A DNA stretch of 64,000 bases from the NCBI RefSeq assembly GCF_000147815.2, contig NC_015957.1:10416001-10480000 (forward strand), read 5' to 3'. The position numbers were made by a program, and so were the translations under genes. The notes beneath the pieces were generated by a model that was not told where the DNA came from, did not search any database, and was given only the letters and a program-made list of their open reading frames with translations. The stretch's first letter is position 1. Each line of letters opens with the position of its first letter. Source of the stretch: Streptomyces violaceusniger Tu 4113. GTDB taxonomy: Bacteria; Actinomycetota; Actinomycetes; Streptomycetales; Streptomycetaceae. Positions 1 through 8,161 of this stretch are shown here, in pieces.

Positions 1-1127
1 TTCTTCGGGTACCAGCCGGAAGCCGCGGGCGTGAAGAGCCAGGTAGCGAACCCGTTCCGGCGCCAGTGCGCGGCCTGGTCCACAGCGCCCCCGCCGCGGG
101 TGAACCCGAGCGCATCGATCGCCTCCTGCACCCGAGCCCTGGTTGCCTCGGCGACGGCGTCCGGCCGGTTGAGGACGTTGGACACAGTGCCCGTAGAGAC
201 ACCCGCACGCCTCGCTACGTCCACCACCTTCGCTCCCGTCTCCCCCGTCCGGGAAACCCCATGCCCGCGGAACATGTACGTCTTCCCGTGGCAGGGGCAG
301 GGCGTTGGCCGCGTATGTGCGATGTGTCTGGTCCAGAGACGGACCAGCCACAGTGCCGCGTCGATGGTGCGGTGGCTGTCATCCTTGGGAGGGCAGCGCT
401 CGAACTCTCCCGAGTCGAGTTCGTAGAGCTGCCATTCCACGCGCACGGCGGTAGGGCGGATGAAGTCGGTCTCCAGCCCCACGACTTCGCCCCAGCGCAT
501 GCCCGTATAGCCCTTGGTGACCACACCCACGAACTCGTCATCACGCCCGGAGAGGAGCGAGGCGCGTTCGGCGGTCAGAAGGATGCCGATCGGGTCCGTG
601 ACAACCTTTTCCGGCCCCCGGTCACGGGAGCGACCGGCGCGCTTACCCCTTCCGCGGCGCTTGGTCGCAGGGTTGGACGTGATGAGCGCTTCATCCACCG
701 CGTCTTCAAGGACCAGGTGGAGGGTGCCACGCCACGTCTTGACGCTCGACGCGGCGTACAGCGCCCGTTCCTTCCTGTCCCAAGCGTCAACGTCCACACG
801 CTGGATCGACGCGAGCGGACGATCCTCGAACTCAGGCAGGAGGTGTTCTTCGAGATGGCGCCGGTAGTTCTGCATCGTGGATGCGGCCAGGTCCTGCGCC
901 GCATACCACCGTGTGGCGTACTCGCCGAACGTGATCCGCCCGGCCGTCGGGTCCTTCCAGTCCCCTGCCCGAACCTTCGCCTCTTCGGCATCGGCGGCTT
1001 GCTTGGCTTCACGCTTCGTCCGGAAGCGGATGGTGCTCCCGTCCCCATCGGCAACGGTGCCGTATTTTCCCGGTGAGATCTTGTAGCGGCCACGCCAGTA
1101 CGTGCCGCGGTCCTCCACGAACCCCAT
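1..1127 (-). CDS. int: Tyrosine site-specific integrase with embedded LacI-type HTH (partial, 3' end off window)
   Basis: The frame is open from ATG at 1127 (RBS GAGGGAGC just upstream) to the window edge, about 375 codons. The N-terminal part has an arm-binding-like start and a core-binding domain at about residues 65-140. The catalytic domain begins near 180: box I arginine in TGMRWGEVVGLE (about R211) and the beta-hairpin lysine in PPKDDSHRTI (about K248). After a CPCHG knuckle (about 277) there is a typical LacI helix-turn-helix, DVARRAGVSTGTVSNVLNRP, at about 303-322, running to about 345. The frame then resumes integrase-like sequence (HWRRNGFATWLF). The HxxR and tyrosine boxes must lie beyond the edge. 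It catalyses insertion into and excision from tRNA-Pro. I recall similar architectures in Streptomyces integrases but cannot verify this here. Confidence 0.92.
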   Translation of the reverse strand, partial: MGFVEDRGTYWRGRYKISPGKYGTVADGDGSTIRFRTKREAKQAADAEEAKVRAGDWKDPTAGRITFGEYATRWYAAQDLAASTMQNYRRHLEEHLLPEFEDRPLASIQRVDVDAWDRKERALYAASSVKTWRGTLHLVLEDAVDEALITSNPATKRRGRGKRAGRSRDRGPEKVVTDPIGILLTAERASLLSGRDDEFVGVVTKGYTGMRWGEVVGLETDFIRPTAVRVEWQLYELDSGEFERCPPKDDSHRTIDAALWLVRLWTRHIAHTRPTPCPCHGKTYMFRGHGVSRTGETGAKVVDVARRAGVSTGTVSNVLNRPDAVAEATRARVQEAIDALGFTRGGGAVDQAAHWRRNGFATWLFTPAASGWYPK

Positions 1128-1145
1128 GCTCCCTCTCATCGCAAT

Positions 1146-1181
1146 GCGATGGGTGGGTGCCGTTCGGCACCCACCCATCGC
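1146..1181. terminator. Perfect 17-bp hairpin between xis and int
   Basis: Two 17-base arms (1146-1162 and 1165-1181) are exactly complementary around a TT centre. The hairpin lies after the xis stop and 19 bases before the int start, with no T-tract. It could be a terminator or attenuator that lowers int expression relative to xis, or a protein-binding palindrome. Confidence 0.6.
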
Positions 1182-1195
1182 GGTCACTACTTCTG

Positions 1196-1516
1196 TCAGG
1201 CGGCGTTCCGGGCGCGCCTTGGACGCCTTGCACGGAGCTGCACTACCGGCTCTTGCGAGGTGACGCGGGTTCGCCGTCGTGTCGGAGCGGCATTGCCCGT
1301 CGATGCATTCGCCTTGTCCGGCCGCTCCTCAAGGATTTGGAAGATCTCCGCAACGTGGTCCCGCGTGAAGCGGTAGCCGCTCCCACTCCGTATGAAGGGG
1401 ATACGGCGCCGTCGTGCTTGTTCCTTCACCCACCACTCCGAACAGTCGAGCGCGCTCGCGACTTCAGCAGGCGAGTACGTCGGGGGAAGGGCGTGGCTGC
1501 TCTGACCCGAGTTCAT
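1196..1516 (-). CDS. xis: Excisionase-like HTH DNA-binding protein
   Basis: This 106-residue protein has a MerR/excisionase-type winged helix at about residues 13-60 (YSPAEVASALDCSEWWVKEQ, then a basic RRRRIPF wing and GYRFTRDHV), followed by a basic disordered tail. ATG at 1516 is preceded by GAGGAGCC. It lies directly upstream of int on the same strand, the usual AICE arrangement, and would act as directionality factor for excision by bending DNA at the att arms. The tail holds no recognisable domain. Family assignment rests on the HTH and the context. Confidence 0.85.
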   Translation of the reverse strand: MNSGQSSHALPPTYSPAEVASALDCSEWWVKEQARRRRIPFIRSGSGYRFTRDHVAEIFQILEERPDKANASTGNAAPTRRRTRVTSQEPVVQLRARRPRRARNAA

Positions 1517-1614
1517 GGCTCCTCTTCCTGGAAGTTGAGCAGGGCAAGAGGGGACCGACCTCTCCCTGGCTTCGGGGGTTTCTCGGAACCGCGTGTGTCC
1601 GAGGTGCGGATTTC

Positions 1615-1810
1615 TGCGTCACCGCGTCATCTGCGTCATTTGGACTTTTGACCTGCGACTTTGTGTGACGCAGTGACCAGGGTGTGCGTCATGGGCTGCG
1701 TCATCGTGTGACGCAGATGACGCAGGATGACGCAGGCATCGCCGTCTGCGTCACGCCTCTATCCGCAGATCGGGAGCCGTTTTTCCGTCTGCGTGACGCA
1801 GGTGACGCAG
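1615..1810. repeat. Iteron array, candidate replication origin (oriV) of the AICE
   Basis: At least twelve copies of CTGCGTCA or its complement TGACGCAG fall within 196 bases, in both orientations. Starts of the 7-8 bp cores are at 1615, 1623 (CGCGTCA variant), 1632, 1666, 1685, 1697, 1709, 1718, 1728, 1747, 1794 and 1803. Three copies at 1709-1735 are spaced 9-10 bp, about one helical turn. A copy pair at 1789-1801 forms the palindrome CTGCGTGACGCAG. The array lies between xis and the end of the replication operon, and no gene crosses it. Iterons beside a replication initiator are a standard sign of an origin; function is inferred. Confidence 0.75.
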
Positions 1811-1921
1811 CGTCTTCCCTCTTAGGACAAAAGAGGAGGTGTCTGTTGTGGTGCGGTGCGCCTCACAGCGTGAAGAAGGAGCCGCTGCGCGGCGCGACCA
1901 TTGGGCGGCGTTCCGCCGAAC

Positions 1922-1962
1922 AGCAAGAGGAGCACCCCGCCGCGCGTGGTGCTCCTCTTGCT
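1922..1962 (-). terminator. Terminator hairpin after the replication operon
   Basis: Perfect 15-base arms at 1922-1936 and 1948-1962 with an 11-base loop begin 11 bases past the stop of the helicase-like gene. There is no T-tract, as is common in Streptomyces. It probably ends the traB-downstream replication transcript and insulates the iterons. Confidence 0.75.
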
Positions 1963-1972
1963 TGGTCACGGG

Positions 1973-3448
1973 TCAGAACACCGGCTTCTGCTCGTATGGA
2001 GGCGGGGCCGGTTGGCGGGTCATTTCGAGGTAGCGGCCCTCGCGGGTGCGGCCCGAGTCGATGAGGACGCCACGGGCGGCCAGCGTCGGCTGGAGTCGCT
2101 TGAGCCGGTCGGAGAGGACCTTTCCCGTGGTCGGCCACCCCTTGGGCAGGGGACGCAGCTCATCGCCGCTGTAGAGACGACTGAGGCAGTGCAGCCACTC
2201 GGTGGAGGTCATCCGCTGCGCCGTGCCCGGCTCCATGGTGTCCGCATGCCTGAGGACGGTCTGCGCGAGGAGATCGCCCTCAATCACGTCGTCGTTCAGG
2301 TCGTCCAGGCTGGCCCGGTACGCGGTGAGCGCCCCGAGACCGGTCGCCGCATCGAGCTGCGCACACAGGTGCGCAAAGTCCGCCATCCGCAGGTCGGTGG
2401 GGGTCTCCACCTCAACTGCGCGAACCTTGACCGTGAGGTCCAGGAGAGACCCGAGAACGACGGGCAGAACCTCCGCGTACTCCACCCATAGATCGGCCTC
2501 GGTGCGCCGGATGCGGGGCCGCTCCAGACGCAGAGGCAGGAGCCGTTCCGCGAGGTCGGGCCGGATGACGCCCACGTCGATGCCGGTCAGCAGGAGGGGG
2601 CGGCGGTAGCGGGCGCGGAAGACGTCCCCGTCGGTGAACAGGGCGCGCTTGACGTTCTCGGCTCCGGTGACGATGCAGCACATGGCGTCGGACAGATCCG
2701 GGGTCATGTGGGAGAGGTTGTCCAGGGCCGTGACCCATCCGGCCGCCACCGCCGCGATCAGGTTCTCCTCATCCTTCGGAGCCCGGCGCAGGTCACCACT
2801 CAGGCCCTCGATGATCCGCACGAGCATGCGGCCCCCGGTGGACTTGCCAGCCCCCTGCGGGCCGGTGAGGAACGGGGCAGGGACGGGCACGGACGGCCCG
2901 AGGCAGCCGATCAGCCAGGCGATGGCCAGGCACTCGGTCTCCGCATTGGCGAAGTTGCACAGCCGCAACAGGAGGTCGATGCCCTTGCCGTCGGTGTCCT
3001 TGGTCGGCAGGGGCAGTTCCCCGGTGAGCTGGGTACGCCGCCAGCACACCTCGCGCGGGTCGGGGATGGCGATGTCCCAGCCGGTGGGGTGGATACGGAC
3101 CGACTGTCCGTCGTTGCGGCCCAGGTCCAGCCAGGTCGCTCCGTCGAATCCGGGGGCGACGCGGATGTGGACAGGCTGTACGTCCTCGGTCAGTGCGAGT
3201 GCTTCGATCAAGTCCAATGCCTCCTTGAGTGCGGTCCCGTTGAACACGCCGCGCCCGTCCCTGAACAGGCCGACCATGAGTTCCTGGCGGTGGCTTCCCG
3301 TGGTGCCCTGGGATCGGATCGGGCGGGCCACGGGGTGGCCGTTCTTCTGCGCGTACACGGTCCCGTCGGCGGTGCGGAAGTACCGGAAGTGCGCCTGCGC
3401 GTAGTCGGTGATGACCTCGCGGGCAGGGTTCTTCTCGTCGTCGGACAT
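1973..3448 (-). CDS. AICE replication ATPase/helicase-like protein
   Basis: The protein has 491 residues and a P-loop NTPase core: Walker A GPQGAGKST near residues 196-204, and a Walker B-like stretch VTALDNLSH near 235-245. The fold and the position after a primase-polymerase fit the helicase half of an AICE replication initiator (superfamily 3/D5-like is my best guess). The N-terminal 180 residues are family-specific and the C-terminal 130 may be a winged-helix DNA-binding part. ATG at 3448 is chosen because the preceding stop ends at 3451, leaving a two-base gap that implies translational coupling; more upstream codons in this frame only shadow the Prim-Pol gene. Confidence 0.82.
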   Translation of the reverse strand: MSDDEKNPAREVITDYAQAHFRYFRTADGTVYAQKNGHPVARPIRSQGTTGSHRQELMVGLFRDGRGVFNGTALKEALDLIEALALTEDVQPVHIRVAPGFDGATWLDLGRNDGQSVRIHPTGWDIAIPDPREVCWRRTQLTGELPLPTKDTDGKGIDLLLRLCNFANAETECLAIAWLIGCLGPSVPVPAPFLTGPQGAGKSTGGRMLVRIIEGLSGDLRRAPKDEENLIAAVAAGWVTALDNLSHMTPDLSDAMCCIVTGAENVKRALFTDGDVFRARYRRPLLLTGIDVGVIRPDLAERLLPLRLERPRIRRTEADLWVEYAEVLPVVLGSLLDLTVKVRAVEVETPTDLRMADFAHLCAQLDAATGLGALTAYRASLDDLNDDVIEGDLLAQTVLRHADTMEPGTAQRMTSTEWLHCLSRLYSGDELRPLPKGWPTTGKVLSDRLKRLQPTLAARGVLIDSGRTREGRYLEMTRQPAPPPYEQKPVF

Positions 3449-3450
3449 GG

Positions 3451-4332
3451 TCACAGTCCCAACGTGGTACGGGCGTTGGTCCACGCGTCGGTGCAGTGCC
3501 GGGGGGATTCGCCCTTGGCCTGCGCGGCGGTGAACAGTCGCGTGATGTGGGCCTCGGTGAGGCAGCCGCACCGGCCGTGGGTGGAGAGCACGGCCAGGAA
3601 GGTTCGGTAGACGGTGGTGTGGACCGCGCTGCGGGCTTCGGTGATGCGTTGCTCGGCCATGGCGATGCCACGGTCCAGGTAGGCGGGCGTGCGGTGAGGG
3701 CACACCCCTTCCCCGGCGGCCCATGCGGGCATGGCGATGGACTGCGGGGCCGACCGGCCGGTGGAGGGCTTCTTCACGGCCAGCGCGCGCACGATGTCCG
3801 GCAGGGCCGTGATGGTGCCGGTGCCGGGCCCGAGCCACCGGGCGTAGGCCATCGTGGACTTGATGTCGACACCGTCACGGACGGCGTTCACGGAGCGCAT
3901 GGCGCCTTGGTAGATCCAGTGTTCGCCGCGGGTCGTCGGCACGATCCGGGTGGCGGGCAGGGTCTGGCGGGCCCATGCGAGGGCTGCGGTGTCGTCGAGG
4001 TCCACCACGGTCAGCCCCGCGCCGCCGGGGTGGTAGGCGACCGTCACGGCCTCCCGCCACGCCGATGCCCACGCGGGCGAGGCGATGACGGACGGGTCGG
4101 TGGTGGTGGCGGCCCACGCGTGGCAGGGGCCGGGGCACTGGCAGGGGCCCGCTTCCTTCATGTTCGGCCGCCCGCCACAGACGGCCCTGCCCGTCCGGGC
4201 GTCCTTCGCGCAGGTGCGGCAGTTCCCGAACGGGACCTTGCCCCTTCGGAGGGGCAGCACCGGCAGACCGGCCGCGGCTAGCTCCAGCGCGGTCCGCAGC
4301 GGCGGGAGCGTGGCCAGATGAGTGCTGGTCAT
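3451..4332 (-). CDS. Bifunctional DNA primase/polymerase (Prim-Pol)
   Basis: This 293-residue protein fits the AEP-superfamily Prim-Pol domain used by AICE replication proteins. A Cys-rich insertion at about residues 38-71 (NCRTC, VCGG, CQCPGPCHAW) is a likely zinc site. The metal-binding DxD motif is VVDLDD (109-114), followed by the conserved histidine in RGEHWIYQG (about H138) and DIKS. It would synthesise primers and extend them at the iteron origin together with the ATPase encoded two bases downstream. ATG at 4332 has an upstream AGGGAG. Its start overlaps the stop of the preceding gene in an ATGA tetranucleotide, so both are translated as one unit. Confidence 0.88.
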   Translation of the reverse strand: MTSTHLATLPPLRTALELAAAGLPVLPLRRGKVPFGNCRTCAKDARTGRAVCGGRPNMKEAGPCQCPGPCHAWAATTTDPSVIASPAWASAWREAVTVAYHPGGAGLTVVDLDDTAALAWARQTLPATRIVPTTRGEHWIYQGAMRSVNAVRDGVDIKSTMAYARWLGPGTGTITALPDIVRALAVKKPSTGRSAPQSIAMPAWAAGEGVCPHRTPAYLDRGIAMAEQRITEARSAVHTTVYRTFLAVLSTHGRCGCLTEAHITRLFTAAQAKGESPRHCTDAWTNARTTLGL

Positions 4333-5216
4333 GTGTGGGAGCTCCCTTCCGGGGCGGGGTGATGCGAGGTGGGCAGTCCGGCCAGGACACGGTCTCGCCA
4401 GCGCAGGGCGTAGGGCAGGCAGTTCGCGCAGTTCTTGTGCGTGGTGTGGCCGGGCATGGGCGGGCGCTTGCGGGCATGGAAGCTCCATGCCTCGGAGTCC
4501 GCAGAGGCCAGTAAGTGGCCGACTTTGGCCAGGCCGAGAGTTTTGAAGCCGAAGCCGTGGAGCCGGTAGCCACGGGCGGCCATGGCCGTGACGATCGCGG
4601 CACCCTGGGCCGTGGACTGGAGACGGCACACGGAGCCGAGACCCACGGTGGGCTCAGCGCGCAGGTCCACGCCGTAGGACTCGTACAGGTCCGCGCATGC
4701 GTGGTACTCGGGGATGGTCCGGCCCTGAAGGCTGGGGATGATCCGCAGTTCGGGAGCCAGGGACCTCAGCTCCAGGAAGTTCTGTACCGTGCGGCGGCGG
4801 TGTTCGGCGACGCTGAGGTGCGTCCCTACGAAGGTTCCGGCGCGGGATGTACCGCCGTTGATGATGAGGTCTTCGCACATCCAGTCTTGTCCGGCGGCCC
4901 AGTCGTAGGGGCCGATGTGCTCCCAGATGCGGCGCAGGTCCGCCACGTACTGGCGCGGGGTGCGTGTCCAGCGGCCGTACCGCTGGAGTTCGGTGAAGCC
5001 GCCAGAGTCCACGGCATAGCGACCGATGGACCGCAGCGGCTTGACGGCCGAGGCAAGGTGCTCGGACTTCAAGAACAGCGGCACCGACGTTTCCCGCAGC
5101 CAGTGCTTCTTGTGGGTGGTCAGGTAGAACCGCATGCCTCCGGGGCGCGCGGTCTCGTCCGGGAGCTCCCGCGCCGGGCGCGGGATCACTCGCCGAATGA
5201 CGGCAGGTTGGGTCAT
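4329..5216 (-). CDS. Queuine tRNA-ribosyltransferase-like (TGT/DpdA-type) protein
   Basis: This 295-residue protein resembles the TIM-barrel base-exchange family that includes tRNA-guanine transglycosylase and DpdA, which inserts 7-deazaguanine into DNA. The nucleophile-type motif DSGGF is at residues 70-74 (AVDSGGFTELQRYGRW). A second acidic stretch, AAGQDWMCED, follows, then VGLGSVC and GFGFKTLGL, which look like the phosphate-binding barrel end. The C-terminus has HKNCANC, possibly part of a zinc site. It is the first gene of the replication operon and overlaps Prim-Pol by ATGA. Known family members modify tRNA or DNA; the substrate here is unknown. I see no preQ0 synthesis or dpd partner genes nearby. 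Start at 5216 rather than an upstream ATG because conserved-looking sequence begins there. Confidence 0.7.
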   Translation of the reverse strand: MTQPAVIRRVIPRPARELPDETARPGGMRFYLTTHKKHWLRETSVPLFLKSEHLASAVKPLRSIGRYAVDSGGFTELQRYGRWTRTPRQYVADLRRIWEHIGPYDWAAGQDWMCEDLIINGGTSRAGTFVGTHLSVAEHRRRTVQNFLELRSLAPELRIIPSLQGRTIPEYHACADLYESYGVDLRAEPTVGLGSVCRLQSTAQGAAIVTAMAARGYRLHGFGFKTLGLAKVGHLLASADSEAWSFHARKRPPMPGHTTHKNCANCLPYALRWRDRVLAGLPTSHHPAPEGSSHT

Positions 5217-5339
5217 GCTGGATGTCTCCAGTTCTCTGATGGGAGTTGCTGGACGAGGGCGGCCCCGCTTCATTGGCGTGAGAGGGGGCCGCTCGTCGTT
5301 TTCGTGGCTGTGGAGGGGTGCGACAGGAGGCCGCACGCC

Positions 5340-5506
5340 CCCCTTTACCCCCGTTACCTTGCAGGTCAGAGCCCTTTACCTCCCCCTTGACCGGGGTAAA
5401 GGGCCCCCGCTACCCCGGCGGCCGGTGAAGATCGGCCGAACCGGGGTGCAGGAGGGGTCTGGACCGGGGGTCGGGTAGAGGGGGACCCCTTTACCCGGCG
5501 GTGGTG
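5340..5506. other. Candidate clt (cis-acting locus of transfer) downstream of traB
   Basis: The gap between traB and the replication operon holds repeated G/C blocks: CCGGGGT at 5391 and 5441, its complement ACCCCGG at 5412, and a CCGGGGG variant at 5464. CCCTTTACC occurs at about 5346, 5372 and 5501, with the inverted GGGGTAAAGGG at about 5393. TraB proteins of Streptomyces plasmids bind short direct repeats in clt, often next to traB. The assignment is inference from position and repeats. The stretch also must carry the promoter of the replication operon. Confidence 0.4.
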
Positions 5507-7665
5507 CTGAGGAGGATTTCGGCGGGCACGGCGTCCTCGATGTCACGCCGCTGGTACCCCGCCCCGTTCGCGCCCGAGATCTTGACCTGCTTGCTGGTGC
5601 GCTTCACGCCCGCCGCTTCCAGCTCGGAGGCGAGGCGTTCGGCGTTGAAGTCGCCGTAGGTGTCCTCATCGAGGTTGACCAGCGCGGCCAGCAGATCGGT
5701 GGTGAACATCCGCGGCGAGTGCCGCATAACCTCCAGCACATCGGACACGATCGCCGGGACAGTGATCCCCGCCGCGTCCGCGGCGGCGGTCACGTCCCCG
5801 GCGGCGTCGCCGGTGAGCTGCCCGGCGGCCTCCCGCAGCGCACGGCCCTTGCGGCACAGCGCGGCGAAGGTGGGCCCGTCCATCAGGTCGGCCCGCACGG
5901 TGACGTAGGAGGCGGGGCCGGTGACCAGCACGCCGACACCCATGTGATCCTCCGACAGCACCGAGGCGTCCGCGCCCTGGGCTGCCTTGCCCTTGCCGAG
6001 GACCATGTCACTGCTGGTGCGGTCCACGACCTGGGTCGAGTAGCGGATGGTGATGATCTCCCGCAGCTTCGGCGGCACGCTCTCCGCGTCGGGGCGCTGG
6101 GAGGCGAAGTTGGAGATGAACCCGGCGGCGGGGCCGCGGCGCGCGATGCGGCACAGGTCGTTGATGACCTGCTCCCGGTCCTCCCGCTCCATCGCGGTGA
6201 AGTACTCCTGCAGCTCATCGATCGTCACGAAGATGACCGGCAGGTTGTACTTCGCCACAATCTCCGGAGTGAGCTTGCCCTCCGGGCACACCGAGGTGGG
6301 CAGGTCCCGCAGCAGCGCGAAGCGCCGTTCCATCTCGGCCAGCAGCTCAGCCAGCATGGCCTTCAGCGCCTCGATCGCGTCATCCTCCGCACCCATGACG
6401 AGGCGGTGGGCGACGGTCTTCATGGGCATCCAGTCCGCGCCGCCCTTGCCGTCCGCGACGTAGTGCCGCACGTAGGCGTCCAGCAGTCCGGCCGCGGTCA
6501 GAAGGCGCTGGGAGAAGGTCTTGCCGCGGCGGGGCAGGCCGCCGAAGAACATCGACTGCCACATGACCGGGATGGCCACGCGGGTGCCGCGGGCGTCCTG
6601 CCCGAAGGGGACCGGCTCCCAGATCGAGAACCGCTCGGCCTTCTCCAGCGGGGAGGGGTTCGGAGTGCCCAGGTAGGGGTCATCATCGGCCACCCACATC
6701 GACACGCGGCCCGCGTTGCCGCCCTTGGCCGCGCGCACGCGGGACATGATGACCTGGATCTCGTCCACCCCGAGTTCCTGGGCGATGACCTCGCGCTTGG
6801 CCAGCACGTCGGAAGCGGTCTTGCCCCCGCCGCGGGGAAGGTCGAAGATCACGGCCCAGCCGCGGCCATCGCGGACCGGGCCCATCGTGCAAGAGACCTT
6901 CGGAAGGTCCTTCTCCTCCTTGCCGCCGCCGCTTTTGAGGAGGCCAGCAGCCCTAAGCGCGTCATTGAGCTGCTGGGCGGACATGTCCACCCGGACCGGC
7001 GGCGCCGCCTGATCCAGCAGCCGCGTCTCCTTCCCCCGCCCGAGGTAGGCCAGCGGGGTGATCACGGCCGCCGTCATCCCCACCTGCACCAGCGGGGGCG
7101 CCAGCGCGACCCCGGTTGCCGCGGCGGCCACGGCGACGGCCGCGGCACCGAACCGCCAGCGACGGGTACGGGTCCGCTCCGCATGCGCCGCCTGGAGCCG
7201 CACCGCAAGCTCCACATCCTCCGGCCGCGCCTTGGACTGCACCCGAAGCGCCTTCACCGCCGCACTGTGGTCCTGCGCCGACAGGGTCGGCCACAGGCCC
7301 ACACAGGCCCGGAAGAAGCCACGCGCGGCCAACAGAACGGCCTTCATGAGGTACTTGGGGGTGCGGACGCCGTGGTAGCGGGTGTGCCACCACGTCAGCC
7401 GCCCCAGCGCGGTCACGTTCGCCACCACCGAGGCACGCGAGCGGGCCCACACCGGCAGCACCGGCGCGTCCGGCACGGTGAGCCAGTCCGCAAGCGGGTT
7501 GTCCGCCCGGTCCACCGCCTCACCCGCCGGGGCCGATTCGGCCGGCACAGTCTCCGCGGGTGCGGGGCCAGCCTTGTCCAGGCTCACCGGGGGGTCGGCG
7601 GCTTCCTTGGCCGCGCGGTGTTCGTCGAGGTCGTGCAGGCTTCCCATCTCGGGTGCCTGAGTCAT
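5491..7665 (-). CDS. traB: TraB-type FtsK/SpoIIIE conjugal DNA translocase
   Basis: The protein has 724 residues. A cytoplasmic N-terminus precedes two hydrophobic segments at about 172-207. The RecA-like motor has Walker A GGLPRRGKT (about 375-383) and Walker B VIFVTIDELQEYF (about 477-489). The C-terminal 70 residues, from about 655, look like the winged-helix domain that reads clt repeats. Known TraB proteins form hexameric pores and move double-stranded DNA between mycelia. ATG at 7665 follows GAGGAG. It is separated from the next upstream gene by a terminator-like hairpin, so it may have its own promoter. Confidence 0.92.
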   Translation of the reverse strand: MTQAPEMGSLHDLDEHRAAKEAADPPVSLDKAGPAPAETVPAESAPAGEAVDRADNPLADWLTVPDAPVLPVWARSRASVVANVTALGRLTWWHTRYHGVRTPKYLMKAVLLAARGFFRACVGLWPTLSAQDHSAAVKALRVQSKARPEDVELAVRLQAAHAERTRTRRWRFGAAAVAVAAAATGVALAPPLVQVGMTAAVITPLAYLGRGKETRLLDQAAPPVRVDMSAQQLNDALRAAGLLKSGGGKEEKDLPKVSCTMGPVRDGRGWAVIFDLPRGGGKTASDVLAKREVIAQELGVDEIQVIMSRVRAAKGGNAGRVSMWVADDDPYLGTPNPSPLEKAERFSIWEPVPFGQDARGTRVAIPVMWQSMFFGGLPRRGKTFSQRLLTAAGLLDAYVRHYVADGKGGADWMPMKTVAHRLVMGAEDDAIEALKAMLAELLAEMERRFALLRDLPTSVCPEGKLTPEIVAKYNLPVIFVTIDELQEYFTAMEREDREQVINDLCRIARRGPAAGFISNFASQRPDAESVPPKLREIITIRYSTQVVDRTSSDMVLGKGKAAQGADASVLSEDHMGVGVLVTGPASYVTVRADLMDGPTFAALCRKGRALREAAGQLTGDAAGDVTAAADAAGITVPAIVSDVLEVMRHSPRMFTTDLLAALVNLDEDTYGDFNAERLASELEAAGVKRTSKQVKISGANGAGYQRRDIEDAVPAEILLSTTAG

Positions 7666-7713
7666 GATGGGTACTCCTCTGGCCTGAGCGTGTGTGAGAT
7701 GTGGGCCGGTAGG

Positions 7714-7760
7714 GCCCCGGGGCGGCCGGTGTCCTTTGGCCGGGATGGCCGCCCCGGGGC
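7714..7760 (-). terminator. Hairpin between the 110-residue gene and traB
   Basis: Perfect 14-base arms at 7714-7727 and 7747-7760 begin four bases beyond the stop of the upstream gene and end 49 bases before traB. It may terminate or attenuate the accessory-gene transcript before traB. Confidence 0.6.
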
Positions 7761-7764
7761 GCGG

Positions 7765-8097
7765 CTACAGACCCGCGCGGCGGATCGCCTGCTCGGTGGC
7801 GCGCGCCCGCCTCTCGGCTTCCTTGCGTGCGTCGCGGGCGGCGGCGCGGTCCTTGCCCCGCGCGGCGCGTTCGGCGGCCTTGGCGGCGGCGAGTGCGACC
7901 TTGGCCTTCTGGTCCTGCCGGAACAGCGCGCTCGCCTCACGCTGTCCGCGCTCTTCGGCGGCGGCGTCGATGCGGTCGATCTGCCGGTCAAGCTTGGGGT
8001 CGACAGCGTCGGCGGCGGCCTGCTTGACGGTGCGTACGAGCAGCCATGCGCGCTTGCGCTTCTCGGCCGGGGTGTAGGAGCGGTAGACCTCGCTCAC
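7765..8097 (-). CDS. Small coiled-coil protein of the AICE
   Basis: This 110-residue protein starts with GTG at 8097. Residues 38-110 are rich in Ala, Arg, Lys and Glu with heptad spacing (QKAKVALAAAKAAERAARGK), which predicts a long charged helix or coiled coil. There is no catalytic motif or membrane segment. It sits between traB and the membrane genes of the transfer region, so a helper role in conjugation or spread is plausible, but nothing in the sequence shows it. Confidence 0.7.
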   Translation of the reverse strand: MSEVYRSYTPAEKRKRAWLLVRTVKQAAADAVDPKLDRQIDRIDAAAEERGQREASALFRQDQKAKVALAAAKAAERAARGKDRAAARDARKEAERRARATEQAIRRAGL

Positions 8098-8161
8098 AGG
8101 GTGTCCTTCCTGGTCACAGCACGGATTGGGTGTGCGGGGTGTGGGCGTGCTCGGGTGCGGG

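Noticed and set aside
1615..1810. CRISPR-like array of short repeats
   Set aside because: The units are only 7-8 bp, occur in both orientations and have irregular spacing; no cas gene is near. Iterons fit better.
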